A model generated the notes under the pieces. That model was not told the origin of the DNA. It worked only from the letters and a program-made list of their open reading frames with translations, and made no database searches. From positions 519,612-583,611 of the forward strand of contig NZ_LMIA01000001.1 of NCBI RefSeq assembly GCF_001428565.1: a stretch of DNA of 64,000 nt, written 5' to 3'. The DNA is from Nocardioides sp. Root190. Its GTDB lineage: Bacteria; Actinomycetota; Actinomycetes; Propionibacteriales; Nocardioidaceae. Shown here piece by piece: positions 52,983 through 61,019 of the stretch. The position numbers and the translations under genes are program-made. The number at the start of each line of letters is the position of its first letter. Position 1 is the stretch's first letter.

Positions 52983-53998
52983 GACTGGCACCGCTCTGTC
53001 TGGCTACGCACCATCGGGGTCTTGATCGGCTTGCCTCCGGGGCCGCTGATGACGACCTGGACGGCGCACAGGTAGAAGTTGAAGGTGTTGCCGTGCGAAC
53101 CGATCCGGTCGAGCACCTCGTAGGCGCCGGGCAACGACTTCAGGACCTTGTTGAGCGTCTTCGTGTTGGTGTTCAACAGCTCGGCGAGGTCCTTGACCGC
53201 GATCAGCGTCCGCTTGAAAGGCTCGCGCCCATCGGTGAACAGGTCCGCCAGCGCGGCCGCCATCTGGTTGATCGAGGTGATGGATCCGGCGATCGGGTCC
53301 TTGTCCTTCGCCAGGCCGGACACCAGTTCCTGGAACTGACCGATCGTCTGGCGCAGCTGGAGGTCGCGGGTGTCGAGGCTGCCCAGGAGCACGTCGAGGT
53401 TGTCGATGAGCGAGGTGATCGCCGTGCTGTCGTCAGCAAGACCATTGGTCAGGCTCGACGTCCTCGCCAGCAGCGACTCCACCGTGCCGCCGCGACCCTG
53501 CAGGGTGGCGATCAGGTTGGTCGCGAGCTCGTTGACCTCGGACGGCTCGAGTCCGCGGAACAGCGGGCGGAAGCCGTTGAGCAGGACATCGAGGTCCAGT
53601 GCCGGGGTGGTGCGGTCCAGGGGAATGGTCGCGCCCGCCGCGAGTGGCGTGCCGACCTCGGGCGGCTGCTGGAGCTCGAGGTAACGGTCGCCGAGGAGGT
53701 TCTCGTACCGGACCAGCACCTCGGTCGCGTCGGTGAGGACCTGGTCGTCATCGACGTGGAAGGCCACTTCCACCCGGTTGCCGTCGCCGACGTCGAGGCC
53801 GTCGACCTGGCCGACCCGCACACCGGCGATGCGTACGACGTCGCCCGTCTCGAGGCCGCTGACGTCGGCCATCACGACCCGGAAGCTCTTCGTCGGGCCC
53901 ACCCTGGTCTCGCCGAGGGTGAGGTGGAGCAGGGCGAGGATCAGCAGCCCGACCGTCCCGAACACGGCCAGGCGCAACGCATCGGCGCGGATGTTCAC
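52979..53998 (-). CDS. mceB: Mce protein, second of operon 2 (MceB position)
   Basis: A 339-residue Mce protein with anchor LRLAVFGTVGLLILALLHL and MCE domain ETGDVVRIAGVRVGQVDGLD. It lacks the long tail of MceB1. C terminus FNFYLCAVQVVISG, then RSQTERCQS. GTG start overlaps MceA2. Confidence 0.87.
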   Translation of the reverse strand: MNIRADALRLAVFGTVGLLILALLHLTLGETRVGPTKSFRVVMADVSGLETGDVVRIAGVRVGQVDGLDVGDGNRVEVAFHVDDDQVLTDATEVLVRYENLLGDRYLELQQPPEVGTPLAAGATIPLDRTTPALDLDVLLNGFRPLFRGLEPSEVNELATNLIATLQGRGGTVESLLARTSSLTNGLADDSTAITSLIDNLDVLLGSLDTRDLQLRQTIGQFQELVSGLAKDKDPIAGSITSINQMAAALADLFTDGREPFKRTLIAVKDLAELLNTNTKTLNKVLKSLPGAYEVLDRIGSHGNTFNFYLCAVQVVISGPGGKPIKTPMVRSQTERCQS

Positions 53999-55080
53999 TG
54001 CGGCGTACCCCTCTCCGGGAGCGGGATCTGGCTGCCCTTGAGACGCGGCAGGCCGTGGCAGTCGGGTCCACGCCCCACGGGGTAGCCGGGGAGGGACTTC
54101 GGGAAGGTGTAGTGGGAGACCTGGGACCTGACGCTGACCAGTGCACGGAGCGAGGCGTCGGTGCCACCGATGACGTCGGCCATGATCTTGCGCGTCTCGT
54201 CGAGGCCCTTGAGGAAGCAGGGCAGCTCTGTCGAGTAGGCCCGCAGGGTCGCCGCCGTCGGTCGCGCCGACTCCAGCAGCGTGGCCAGCTCGTCGCCGTT
54301 CTCCCCTAGGAGCTCCTCAGCGCGGCCGCCGAGGAGCGACAGGTCGACGAGCAGGCGGTCCAGCGCCTTCTGCTCGTCGCTGACCGTCCCGGCCGTGACG
54401 GTCGCGTTGTCCAGGATCGCCAGCAGCGCGGGCGACACCTCGACACCGAGCCGCGCGAACCGGGCGACCTCCTGCAGGTCCTTGCGCAGCTGCGGGAGCA
54501 ACGGCTCGAACTTCGTCAGGTAGGCGTCGGCCTTCGCCGCGACCGCAGCGATGTCGTCACCGCGTCCCGAGAGCGTCGAGGCCAGCACGGACAGGGTGCC
54601 GTTGAGGCTGGCGATGTCGATCCCGCTGAGCACCCGGTCGAGCCCGTCGAAGACGGTGTTGATCTCGGTGGTGACACCAGAGGCCTGGATCGTGCCGCCG
54701 TCAGCGAGGCGGCCCGGGCCGGCCTCCGCCGGGGCGACCAGCTCGACGTACTTGGCGCCGAAGACGGTGGTGGCCCGGATCTCCGCGACGACGTCGGCGG
54801 GGATCCCGTCGAGCTCGTCACGGTCGATCTCGAGGGTGATCTGGACGCCGTCGCCGACCGCGCGGACCTCGCCGATCCGGCCGATCTCGACGCCGCGCAT
54901 CTTGACCTTGCCGCCCGGGTCCATGACCAGACCGGCCCGCGACGTCTCCAGCGTGATCTCTGCCGGATCGGCGAAGGCGCGCGTGTACAGCGCCGTGGTG
55001 AGCCCCACCGCGGCGACCGCTGTCAGGATCAGGCCGATCCCTGCGAGCCGCACGCTGCGCGCGGTCGTGTCCCTGCTCAT
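53995..55080 (-). CDS. mceA: Mce protein, first of operon 2 (MceA position)
   Basis: A 361-residue Mce protein with anchor RLAGIGLILTAVAAVGLTTALY and MCE domain DPGGKVKMRGVEIGRIGEVR. C terminus has ELPCFLKGLDETRK and GRGPDCHGLP. ATG 55080 is 4 nt after the permease B stop. Confidence 0.87.
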   Translation of the reverse strand: MSRDTTARSVRLAGIGLILTAVAAVGLTTALYTRAFADPAEITLETSRAGLVMDPGGKVKMRGVEIGRIGEVRAVGDGVQITLEIDRDELDGIPADVVAEIRATTVFGAKYVELVAPAEAGPGRLADGGTIQASGVTTEINTVFDGLDRVLSGIDIASLNGTLSVLASTLSGRGDDIAAVAAKADAYLTKFEPLLPQLRKDLQEVARFARLGVEVSPALLAILDNATVTAGTVSDEQKALDRLLVDLSLLGGRAEELLGENGDELATLLESARPTAATLRAYSTELPCFLKGLDETRKIMADVIGGTDASLRALVSVRSQVSHYTFPKSLPGYPVGRGPDCHGLPRLKGSQIPLPERGTPQ

Positions 55081-55084
55081 CAGC

Positions 55085-55924
55085 TCAACCCCCCAGGTGG
55101 AACGTGTTGAAGTTCGAGTAGATGGCCATCGCGATGAGGAGGTTGACGATCATCACGCCGCTCAGCGAGGCCCGCACCGACCGGCCGACCGCCTCGCCGA
55201 CCCCGGCGGGACCACCGGAGGCGTTGTAGCCGTAGAACGTGTGGATCAGCATCACGACGATGACCATCCCGACCACCTGGACATAGGAGAAGACGATGTC
55301 CATCGGGTGCAGGTAGAGGAAGAAGTAGTGCGCGAAATTGCCGGCCCCGACGTCGTAGAAGAAGACGAGCAGGAGGTAGTCGGCGAGGAAACCGCCGAGC
55401 GTGGCGAAGATGTAGAGCGGGGTGATCACGATCATCCCGGCGGTGACGCGGGTCGTGACGAGGTACGGCAGCGACGGGATCGCCATGACCTCGATGGCGT
55501 CGATCTCCTCGCTGATCCGCATCGCGCCCAGCTGGGAGGTGGTCGCGGCGCCGAGGGTCACCGCGAGCGCGACACCGGCGAGCAGGGGCGTGGAGAGCCG
55601 GGCGGTGAAGAAGGCCGCGAGTAACGGGCTGAGTGATCCCACACCGAGGCTCGACGACGATTCGAACCCCTGCGCCGCGGCCACGGCGCCGGCGAAGAAG
55701 GTGATCGAGGCGACGATGACGATCGAGCCGCCGACCAGGGCGAGCGCGCCGGTACCGGTGCCGAGCTCGGCGATGAGCTTGACGATCTCACCGGGGTGCC
55801 GGCGCAGGGCGCGCGGGATGCCGACGAGGACGCGGGCGTAGAAGAGCCCGTGGGCGCCGATGGAGTCGAGGGCGCGCAGCGGCGCACGGCGTGCTGCTGC
55901 GAGCTTGGGCGTGAGAGCAGACAT
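55085..55924 (-). CDS. yrbEB: MlaE/YrbE permease B of mce operon 2
   Basis: A 279-residue permease with about five spans and coupling motif ISEEIDAIEVMAIPSLPYLV, followed by the conserved FYGYNASGGPAGVGEAVGR. ATG at 55924 is 8 nt after the stop of permease A. Confidence 0.92.
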   Translation of the reverse strand: MSALTPKLAAARRAPLRALDSIGAHGLFYARVLVGIPRALRRHPGEIVKLIAELGTGTGALALVGGSIVIVASITFFAGAVAAAQGFESSSSLGVGSLSPLLAAFFTARLSTPLLAGVALAVTLGAATTSQLGAMRISEEIDAIEVMAIPSLPYLVTTRVTAGMIVITPLYIFATLGGFLADYLLLVFFYDVGAGNFAHYFFLYLHPMDIVFSYVQVVGMVIVVMLIHTFYGYNASGGPAGVGEAVGRSVRASLSGVMIVNLLIAMAIYSNFNTFHLGG

Positions 55925-55932
55925 CGGGGACC

Positions 55933-56700
55933 TCAGAGGATCGCGAACTGGATGAGGCTGATGGTCAGGCTGACCGGGACGAGCACCGCGACGGTGATCA
56001 CCACGGCCTGGTTGACGGCGTCGCCGACGCCCTTGGAGCCGCCGGCCACGTTCAGGCCGCGGTAGCAGGCGATGACCGCGGCGATCAGGCCGAAGACGAA
56101 CGCCTTGAACATGCTGAACATCAGCTCGGGGATGCCGGTGAAGAGCGGGATGCTGGCGACGTAGGCGCCCGGGTTGACGTCCTGGAGGTAGACCGAGAAG
56201 AAGTAGCCGCCGACCAGGCCGCCGGCGCAGATGAGGACGTTGAGGACGAGGGTCACGAAGACAGCCGCCACGATGCGCGGCACCACCAGGCGCTGGATCG
56301 GGTCGATCCCGAGCACCTGCATGGCCGCGATCTCCTCGCGGATCGTGCGTGCGGCCAGGTCGGCACACATCGCCGTACCCCCCGCTCCGGCGACCACCAC
56401 GACCGTCACGAACGGGCCGATCTGCTGGACCGAGGCGATGCCGGCGATGCCTCCGGAGAGGTCAAGGGCGCCCAGGTCCTTGAGCAGGAGGTTGACCTCG
56501 AAGATCACCAGGAGAGTGAAGCCGAGCATCACCAGCAGCGTCGGCACCAGCGAGACCCGGGCGATGAACCACGCCTGCTGCACGGCCTCGCGCCACGAGA
56601 ACCGCCTCGTGAACATGATGATGAAGGCGTCCAGCGCCATCGCCAGCACGTCACCCAGCACACGTGTCGGCTTTGCCGCAGCCTCGACTGCTGACGCCAT
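55933..56700 (-). CDS. yrbEA: MlaE/YrbE permease A of mce operon 2
   Basis: A 255-residue permease, the usual length, with coupling motif IREEIAAMQVLGIDPIQRLVV and CYRGLNVAGGSKGVGDAVNQAVV. It is the first gene of operon 2, 52 nt beyond the AT-rich operator at 56753. Confidence 0.92.
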   Translation of the reverse strand: MASAVEAAAKPTRVLGDVLAMALDAFIIMFTRRFSWREAVQQAWFIARVSLVPTLLVMLGFTLLVIFEVNLLLKDLGALDLSGGIAGIASVQQIGPFVTVVVVAGAGGTAMCADLAARTIREEIAAMQVLGIDPIQRLVVPRIVAAVFVTLVLNVLICAGGLVGGYFFSVYLQDVNPGAYVASIPLFTGIPELMFSMFKAFVFGLIAAVIACYRGLNVAGGSKGVGDAVNQAVVITVAVLVPVSLTISLIQFAIL

Positions 56701-56752
56701 CGGATCCCCCTGCCAAGGACGGGTTCGGAGGCCCCGAAGCCTTCCGCGAAAA

Positions 56753-56768
56753 TTGAATCTGGATTAAG
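56753..56768. promoter_or_regulatory. AT-rich operator, between mce operon 2 and the SDR gene
   Basis: TTGAATCTGGATTAAG is a near-palindrome (TTGAAT...ATTAAG around CTGG). It lies in the divergent gap between yrbEA (56700) and the SDR gene (56888) and may control both. Confidence 0.65.
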
Positions 56769-56887
56769 GTAACTCTACTTATGGAACGCTATGGGTGGTT
56801 GCGCCGTGTGTCAAGCGTCACGCTGTTCACCACTGCCCTCTGCATCTCACGCACCTCTCGCACCTCACCGCGCACGAAGGAGTGCCC

Positions 56888-57685
56888 ATGGACCTGGGAC
56901 TGAAGGACGCACGCGTACTGATCACCGGCGGCGCCTCGAACATCGGGCGCGGCATCGTGCACGCGTTCGCCGCCGAAGGCAGCCGGATCGTCCTCTCCGA
57001 CATCGACGCCGCCCAGGCCGAGAAGGTCGGTCAGGAAGCCCTCGACCGTGGGGCGTCCGCCGTCGAGGTCGTCGTCGGCGACCTGACCGACGAGCACGAG
57101 GCCCAGCGCGCGGCCGACCGCTCCGTCGAGACGTGGGGCGGAGTCGACGTACTGGTCAACAACGCCGGCTGGAGCGTGCCGGGCTTCATCGCCAAGAACA
57201 CCGACCGCGCCAACTGGCAGAAGACCGTCGAGATCAACTTCTTCACCGCGATCTCCGCCACCCAGGCCGTCCTGCCCGCCATGCGCGAGCAGGGCCAGGG
57301 CTCGATCGTCTTCATCGCCAGCGAGTCGGCCTTCGGCCAGATCCGCCAGGGCGTGTACGGCGCCACCAAGGCCGCCGTCGTTGCGTTGGCCCGCACCACA
57401 GCGCGCGAGCACGGCCGCCACGGGATCCGCTCCAACATCGTCTGCCCGGGCCTGGTCGTCCCCGACGGTCCCGACGCCGTCGGCGCCCAGAGCCTGTGGT
57501 CGGTGGGCAAGGACAACGTCTTCAACGACGACCAGGCCGCCTACCTGCTCAAGGACACCCCGATGAACCGGCTCACCTCCGCCGAGGACGTCGCCGCCTC
57601 GGTGCTGTTCCTCGCGTCCGAGCGGATGTCACGCCAGGTCACCGGGCAGCTCTTCAGCGTCAGTGGCGGCTACACGATGCCGTGA
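56888..57685 (+). CDS. Short-chain dehydrogenase/reductase
   Basis: A 265-residue SDR with cofactor motif TGGASNIG (13-20), NNAG near 93, and the active site S...YGATK (YxxxK). D42-I-D in LSDID follows strand 2, favouring NAD. Likely oxidises a hydroxy-acyl or hydroxysteroid intermediate; the exact one is unknown. ATG at 56888 with GAAGGAG 6 nt away. A family B palindrome follows. Confidence 0.85.
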   Translation: MDLGLKDARVLITGGASNIGRGIVHAFAAEGSRIVLSDIDAAQAEKVGQEALDRGASAVEVVVGDLTDEHEAQRAADRSVETWGGVDVLVNNAGWSVPGFIAKNTDRANWQKTVEINFFTAISATQAVLPAMREQGQGSIVFIASESAFGQIRQGVYGATKAAVVALARTTAREHGRHGIRSNIVCPGLVVPDGPDAVGAQSLWSVGKDNVFNDDQAAYLLKDTPMNRLTSAEDVAASVLFLASERMSRQVTGQLFSVSGGYTMP

Positions 57686-57693
57686 TGCGGGCA

Positions 57694-57810
57694 CGAAGTG
57701 CGGGCTCTTCTCCCGCGAAGTGCGAGGTTTTCTCCATCGAGGTGCGGGAGTTTCTCGCGCACCTCGATGGAGAAAACCTCGCACTTCGGCGGAGAGAAAC
57801 ACGCACTTCG
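57694..57810. repeat. Nested palindrome, family B copy 3
   Basis: A 117-bp element with the longest stem: 57716-57746 pairs perfectly with 57758-57788 (31 bp, 11-nt loop). Outer units CGAAGTGCGGGCTCTTCTCC and GGAGAGAAACACGCACTTCG extend it. It lies between the convergent SDR and MaoC-like genes. Confidence 0.9.
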
Positions 57811-57833
57811 CGCACCACCGAGCGCAGCGCAGG

Positions 57834-58829
57834 TCAGGGGGCGAGGGCGGAGAACGTCCAGTCCAGCACCGGCCGGCCGCCCTCGGGCTCCCCTGTTCCG
57901 TCGCGGTCGGCGAGGACCTCGGCGCGCAGGTCCAGGACCTGCCACCCGTCGACCGGCGTGACCTGCTCGACGGTGATCCGGGTGGTCAGGGTGTCACCCT
58001 CGTGGACCGGGCCGACGTGGTCGCAGGACGTCCACGCCAGGATCGTGGCGAGGTCGGGCAGGGCCCGGGTGAGCTGGGAGGCCGCGAGCGCGATCGTGTG
58101 GCCGCCGTACACGAGCCGCTGACCGCCGCCGGCGAACCGGTCGTGGTGGACGGCGGCGACGTTGAGGGTGAGCCTCGCGAGCTCGGGGGCGCTGGAGACG
58201 ACGTCGCCGGTGGCGAGCTCGAGCACCTCCCCCGCGGCCGGGAGTACGCCGAGGGTGCGGCCGGCGACGTACGCGTCACGGTCCCAGGCGGGGATCAGCC
58301 GGCTCACGTCGACCGGAGGCAGGTCGCCGCCGACGGCGTCGAGATCGTCGGCGTGGCCGGTCGGCGCGGCGCCCTGGCTCAACGGGAGCATCGCGCACCG
58401 GAAGAAGTCGACGACCGGGTGCCCCTCCTGGTCGGCGGTCTGCATGTGCAGCGCGGCCAGACCGGTGGGCGGACGTCCTTCACGGCGGGCGTTCTCGCGC
58501 AGGCCGACGACGGTCGTAGTGGTGCGCAGGGTGTCGCCGATCAGCGGCTGCCGCAGGAGCGCGAAGCGCCGGTAGAAGAGGTTGGCCCGGACCCGCTGGG
58601 TGACCAGCGTGGTCTGGCCGATCGCGGCGTTCGTGACGAAGGACGGGCTCGCGACCGGCCCTCCGGCCACCGCGCGGGCGAGGTGGTCGTCGAGCGCGAG
58701 CCGCCAGCGGTCGCCCACGATCGCCTGGTGCTGCGCCGCGCGGCCCTCGGTCAGGGTGCACCCGGGCGCGGTGTCGAAGACCTGGCCGAGGGCGAGGTCG
58801 TCGAAGAACGGTCCGCCGACGAGTGTCAC
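57834..58829 (-). CDS. MaoC-like dehydratase, double hotdog
   Basis: A 331-residue protein with two hotdog domains. The N-terminal one has FFDDLALGQVFDTAPGCTLTEG and SPSFVTNAAIGQTTLV; the C-terminal one has YGGHTIALAASQLTRAL and HVGPVHEGDTLTTRI. This is the layout of mesaconyl-CoA hydratase and related enoyl-CoA hydratases. GTG start overlaps the CitE-like stop (GTGA), so the two work in sequence, such as a hydratase followed by a C-C lyase. Confidence 0.75.
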   Translation of the reverse strand: MTLVGGPFFDDLALGQVFDTAPGCTLTEGRAAQHQAIVGDRWRLALDDHLARAVAGGPVASPSFVTNAAIGQTTLVTQRVRANLFYRRFALLRQPLIGDTLRTTTTVVGLRENARREGRPPTGLAALHMQTADQEGHPVVDFFRCAMLPLSQGAAPTGHADDLDAVGGDLPPVDVSRLIPAWDRDAYVAGRTLGVLPAAGEVLELATGDVVSSAPELARLTLNVAAVHHDRFAGGGQRLVYGGHTIALAASQLTRALPDLATILAWTSCDHVGPVHEGDTLTTRITVEQVTPVDGWQVLDLRAEVLADRDGTGEPEGGRPVLDWTFSALAP

Positions 58830-59704
58830 CGGTCCACCACCTTCGCGAGGATCCGGCGGGCGTCACGCGCCATCGCCTCGTCCACCAGCGCACCGTCGAC
58901 CACGGCGGCGCCGCGACTCGCGGAGGCCGCTTCCTCGAGGGTGGCGAGCACCCGGCGGGCGTGGTCGACCCGGTCTGCCGACGGGGTGAAGCGGTCGTTG
59001 ACGCCCGCGACCTGACGCGGGTGGATCACCCACTTCGCGTCGAAGCCCATCGCTGCGGCCGCGTCGACGGACGCGACGAAGTCCTCGCCGTCACCGACGC
59101 CGAGGAACGGACCGTCGATCGCCGAGATGCCCGCACGTCGCGCGTTGAGCACGATCGCGTCCTGCACCCCGCGCCACGTGGCCGGGTCGACGCCGCGCTC
59201 GCGGCCGATCGAGGCCGCCAGGTCGGCGTACCCGACGATCACCGCCTCGAGCCGACGGACCTCACTGACGATGTCCCCCAGCGCGAGCACCCCGGTCGCG
59301 GTCTCCACCAGTGCCTGCACGGCCAACGGCACCGCCCTCCCCACCTCGGCCTCGAGTCCCTCCAGCAGTCGCTCCGCGAACCCCACGTCCGCGCGTGACT
59401 CGACCTTCGGCACCACGACTCCGGACACCGCGGCCAGGCCTGCCGCCACCTCGAGGTCGCGGTGGCACCACCGCGTCCCGACGGCATTGACCCTCACGAC
59501 GACGCGCGGGTGCTGCTCGGGCCACGCGAACGCGGCCAGCTGCGCTCGCGCGCTCGCCTTGTCGTCGTACGCGACGGCGTCCTCGAGGTCGACGACCACC
59601 TCGTCCACACCGGACTCGAGGGCCTTGAGGATCTTGCGATCATCTCCGGCGGGGACGCACAGTGACGAGCGTCGGGTGACCTGCGCAACGTTGACCACGG
59701 GCAT
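58826..59704 (-). CDS. HpcH/HpaI aldolase or citrate-lyase beta-like (CitE) protein
   Basis: A 292-residue TIM-barrel lyase. RRSSLCVPAGDDRKILKAL at the N terminus, EVVVDLEDAVAYDDK and VVPKVES, and ALVETATGVLALGDI are typical of CitE and of malyl-CoA or citramalyl-CoA lyases. It probably cleaves a hydroxyacyl-CoA made by the MaoC-like enzyme. An AT-rich operator lies just upstream (59708), shared with the divergent acyl-CoA dehydrogenase. Confidence 0.8.
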   Translation of the reverse strand: MPVVNVAQVTRRSSLCVPAGDDRKILKALESGVDEVVVDLEDAVAYDDKASARAQLAAFAWPEQHPRVVVRVNAVGTRWCHRDLEVAAGLAAVSGVVVPKVESRADVGFAERLLEGLEAEVGRAVPLAVQALVETATGVLALGDIVSEVRRLEAVIVGYADLAASIGRERGVDPATWRGVQDAIVLNARRAGISAIDGPFLGVGDGEDFVASVDAAAAMGFDAKWVIHPRQVAGVNDRFTPSADRVDHARRVLATLEEAASASRGAAVVDGALVDEAMARDARRILAKVVDR

Positions 59705-59707
59705 TCT

Positions 59708-59723
59708 TTTAATCTACATTAAA
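59708..59723. promoter_or_regulatory. AT-rich operator, between CitE-like and acyl-CoA dehydrogenase genes
   Basis: TTTAATCTACATTAAA is the clearest copy of the motif: TTTAAT and ATTAAA pair perfectly around CTAC. It begins 4 nt before the CitE-like start and 53 nt before the dehydrogenase. Confidence 0.72.
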
Positions 59724-59775
59724 CTCTGATGCGCGGGCAATCGCGACCGCGACGACGACGGAGGACGAGCACACC

Positions 59776-60933
59776 ATGGCCAGGCTGTCAGCGGAAGAGC
59801 AGGAAGTCGTCGCCCTCGTGCGCGACTGGGTCGACCGCGAGGTCCGCGGCAACGTCCAGGAGCTCGAGCACGCCAACGAGTACCCCGAGAAGTGGATCGA
59901 GCAGATGAAGCAGCTCGGCATCTACGGGCTCGCGATCCCGGAGCCGTACGGCGAGGTCGCCGTCTCCATGCCCTGCTACGTCGAGGTGACCGCCGAGCTC
60001 GCCCGCGGCTGGATGAGCCTGGCCGGCGCGATGGGCGGGCACACCGTCGTCTCGAAGCTGATCCTCGACTACGGGACCGAGGAGCAGAAGCAGAACTACC
60101 TGCCTCGCATGGCGACCGGCGAGCTGCGCGCGACCATGGCGCTCACCGAGCCCGGCGGCGGCTCGGACCTGCAGGCCATGAAGACCGTGGCTCGCAAGGA
60201 CGGCGACGACTACGTCGTGAACGGCTCGAAGACGTGGATCAGCAACGCTCGCCGCTCCGGCCTGATCGCTCTGCTCTGCAAGACCGATCCCACCGCAGAG
60301 CCGCGCCACAAGGGCATCTCGATCCTGCTCGTCGAGCACGGTCCCGGCCTCAACGTCTCCCGCGACCTGCCCAAGCTGGGCTACAAGGGCGTGGAGACCT
60401 GCGAGCTGTCCTTCGACGACTTCCGCTCCCCCGCCAGCTCGCTGCTCGGCGAGGCGGAGGGCGAGGGCTTCTCGCAGATGATGCGCGGCCTGGAGACTGG
60501 TCGCCTGCAGGTCGCCTCGCGGGCGATCGGCGTCGCCCAGGCGGCGTTCGACGACTCCCTGGCCTACGCGCAGGTCCGCGAGTCCATGGGCAAGCCGATC
60601 TGGAAGCACCAGTCGATCGGCAACTACCTCGCCGACATGGCCACCAAGCTGACGGCCGCCCGCCAGCTCGTGCTGTTCGCCGCAGAGAAGTACGACGCCG
60701 GCGAGCGCTGCGACATGGAGGCAGGCATGGCCAAGCTCTACGCCTCCGAGATCGGCATGGAGATCGCCCTCAACGCCGTCCGCATCCACGGCGGCTACGG
60801 CTATTCGACCGAGTACGACGTCGAGCGCTACTTCCGCGATGCCCCGCTGATGATCGTCGGCGAGGGCACCAACGAGATCCAGCAGAACGTGATCGCGGCG
60901 CAGCTGGTCAAGCGCGGCGGGCTCGGTCGCTGA
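59776..60933 (+). CDS. Acyl-CoA dehydrogenase
   Basis: A 385-residue acyl-CoA dehydrogenase. Flavin/substrate motif MALTEPGGGSDLQAMKT, KTWISNAR, and C-terminal GEGTNEIQQN where the Glu is the usual catalytic base position. It oxidises an acyl-CoA, passing electrons to ETF. Substrate may be a branched or steroid side-chain CoA. GGAGG lies 11 nt before the ATG. A strong terminator follows. Confidence 0.9.
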   Translation: MARLSAEEQEVVALVRDWVDREVRGNVQELEHANEYPEKWIEQMKQLGIYGLAIPEPYGEVAVSMPCYVEVTAELARGWMSLAGAMGGHTVVSKLILDYGTEEQKQNYLPRMATGELRATMALTEPGGGSDLQAMKTVARKDGDDYVVNGSKTWISNARRSGLIALLCKTDPTAEPRHKGISILLVEHGPGLNVSRDLPKLGYKGVETCELSFDDFRSPASSLLGEAEGEGFSQMMRGLETGRLQVASRAIGVAQAAFDDSLAYAQVRESMGKPIWKHQSIGNYLADMATKLTAARQLVLFAAEKYDAGERCDMEAGMAKLYASEIGMEIALNAVRIHGGYGYSTEYDVERYFRDAPLMIVGEGTNEIQQNVIAAQLVKRGGLGR

Positions 60934-60990
60934 CACGTGCCCGGGGGCGCGCCATCTGTCGTACGACGTGCGGCGCGCCCCGGGCACGTG
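60934..60990 (+). terminator. Terminator after acyl-CoA dehydrogenase
   Basis: CACGTGCCCGGGGGCGCGCC (60934-60953) pairs with GGCGCGCCCCGGGCACGTG (60972-60990), with one bulged G. It begins 1 nt past the stop. Confidence 0.85.
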
Positions 60991-61007
60991 AACATGTGAA
61001 GCCCCAT

Positions 61008-61013
61008 TAGAAT
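61008..61013 (+). promoter_or_regulatory. -10 box of the leaderless TetR gene at 61020
   Basis: TAGAAT ends 6 nt before the ATG; there is no ribosome-binding site. Confidence 0.5.
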
Positions 61014-61019
61014 CCGTCC

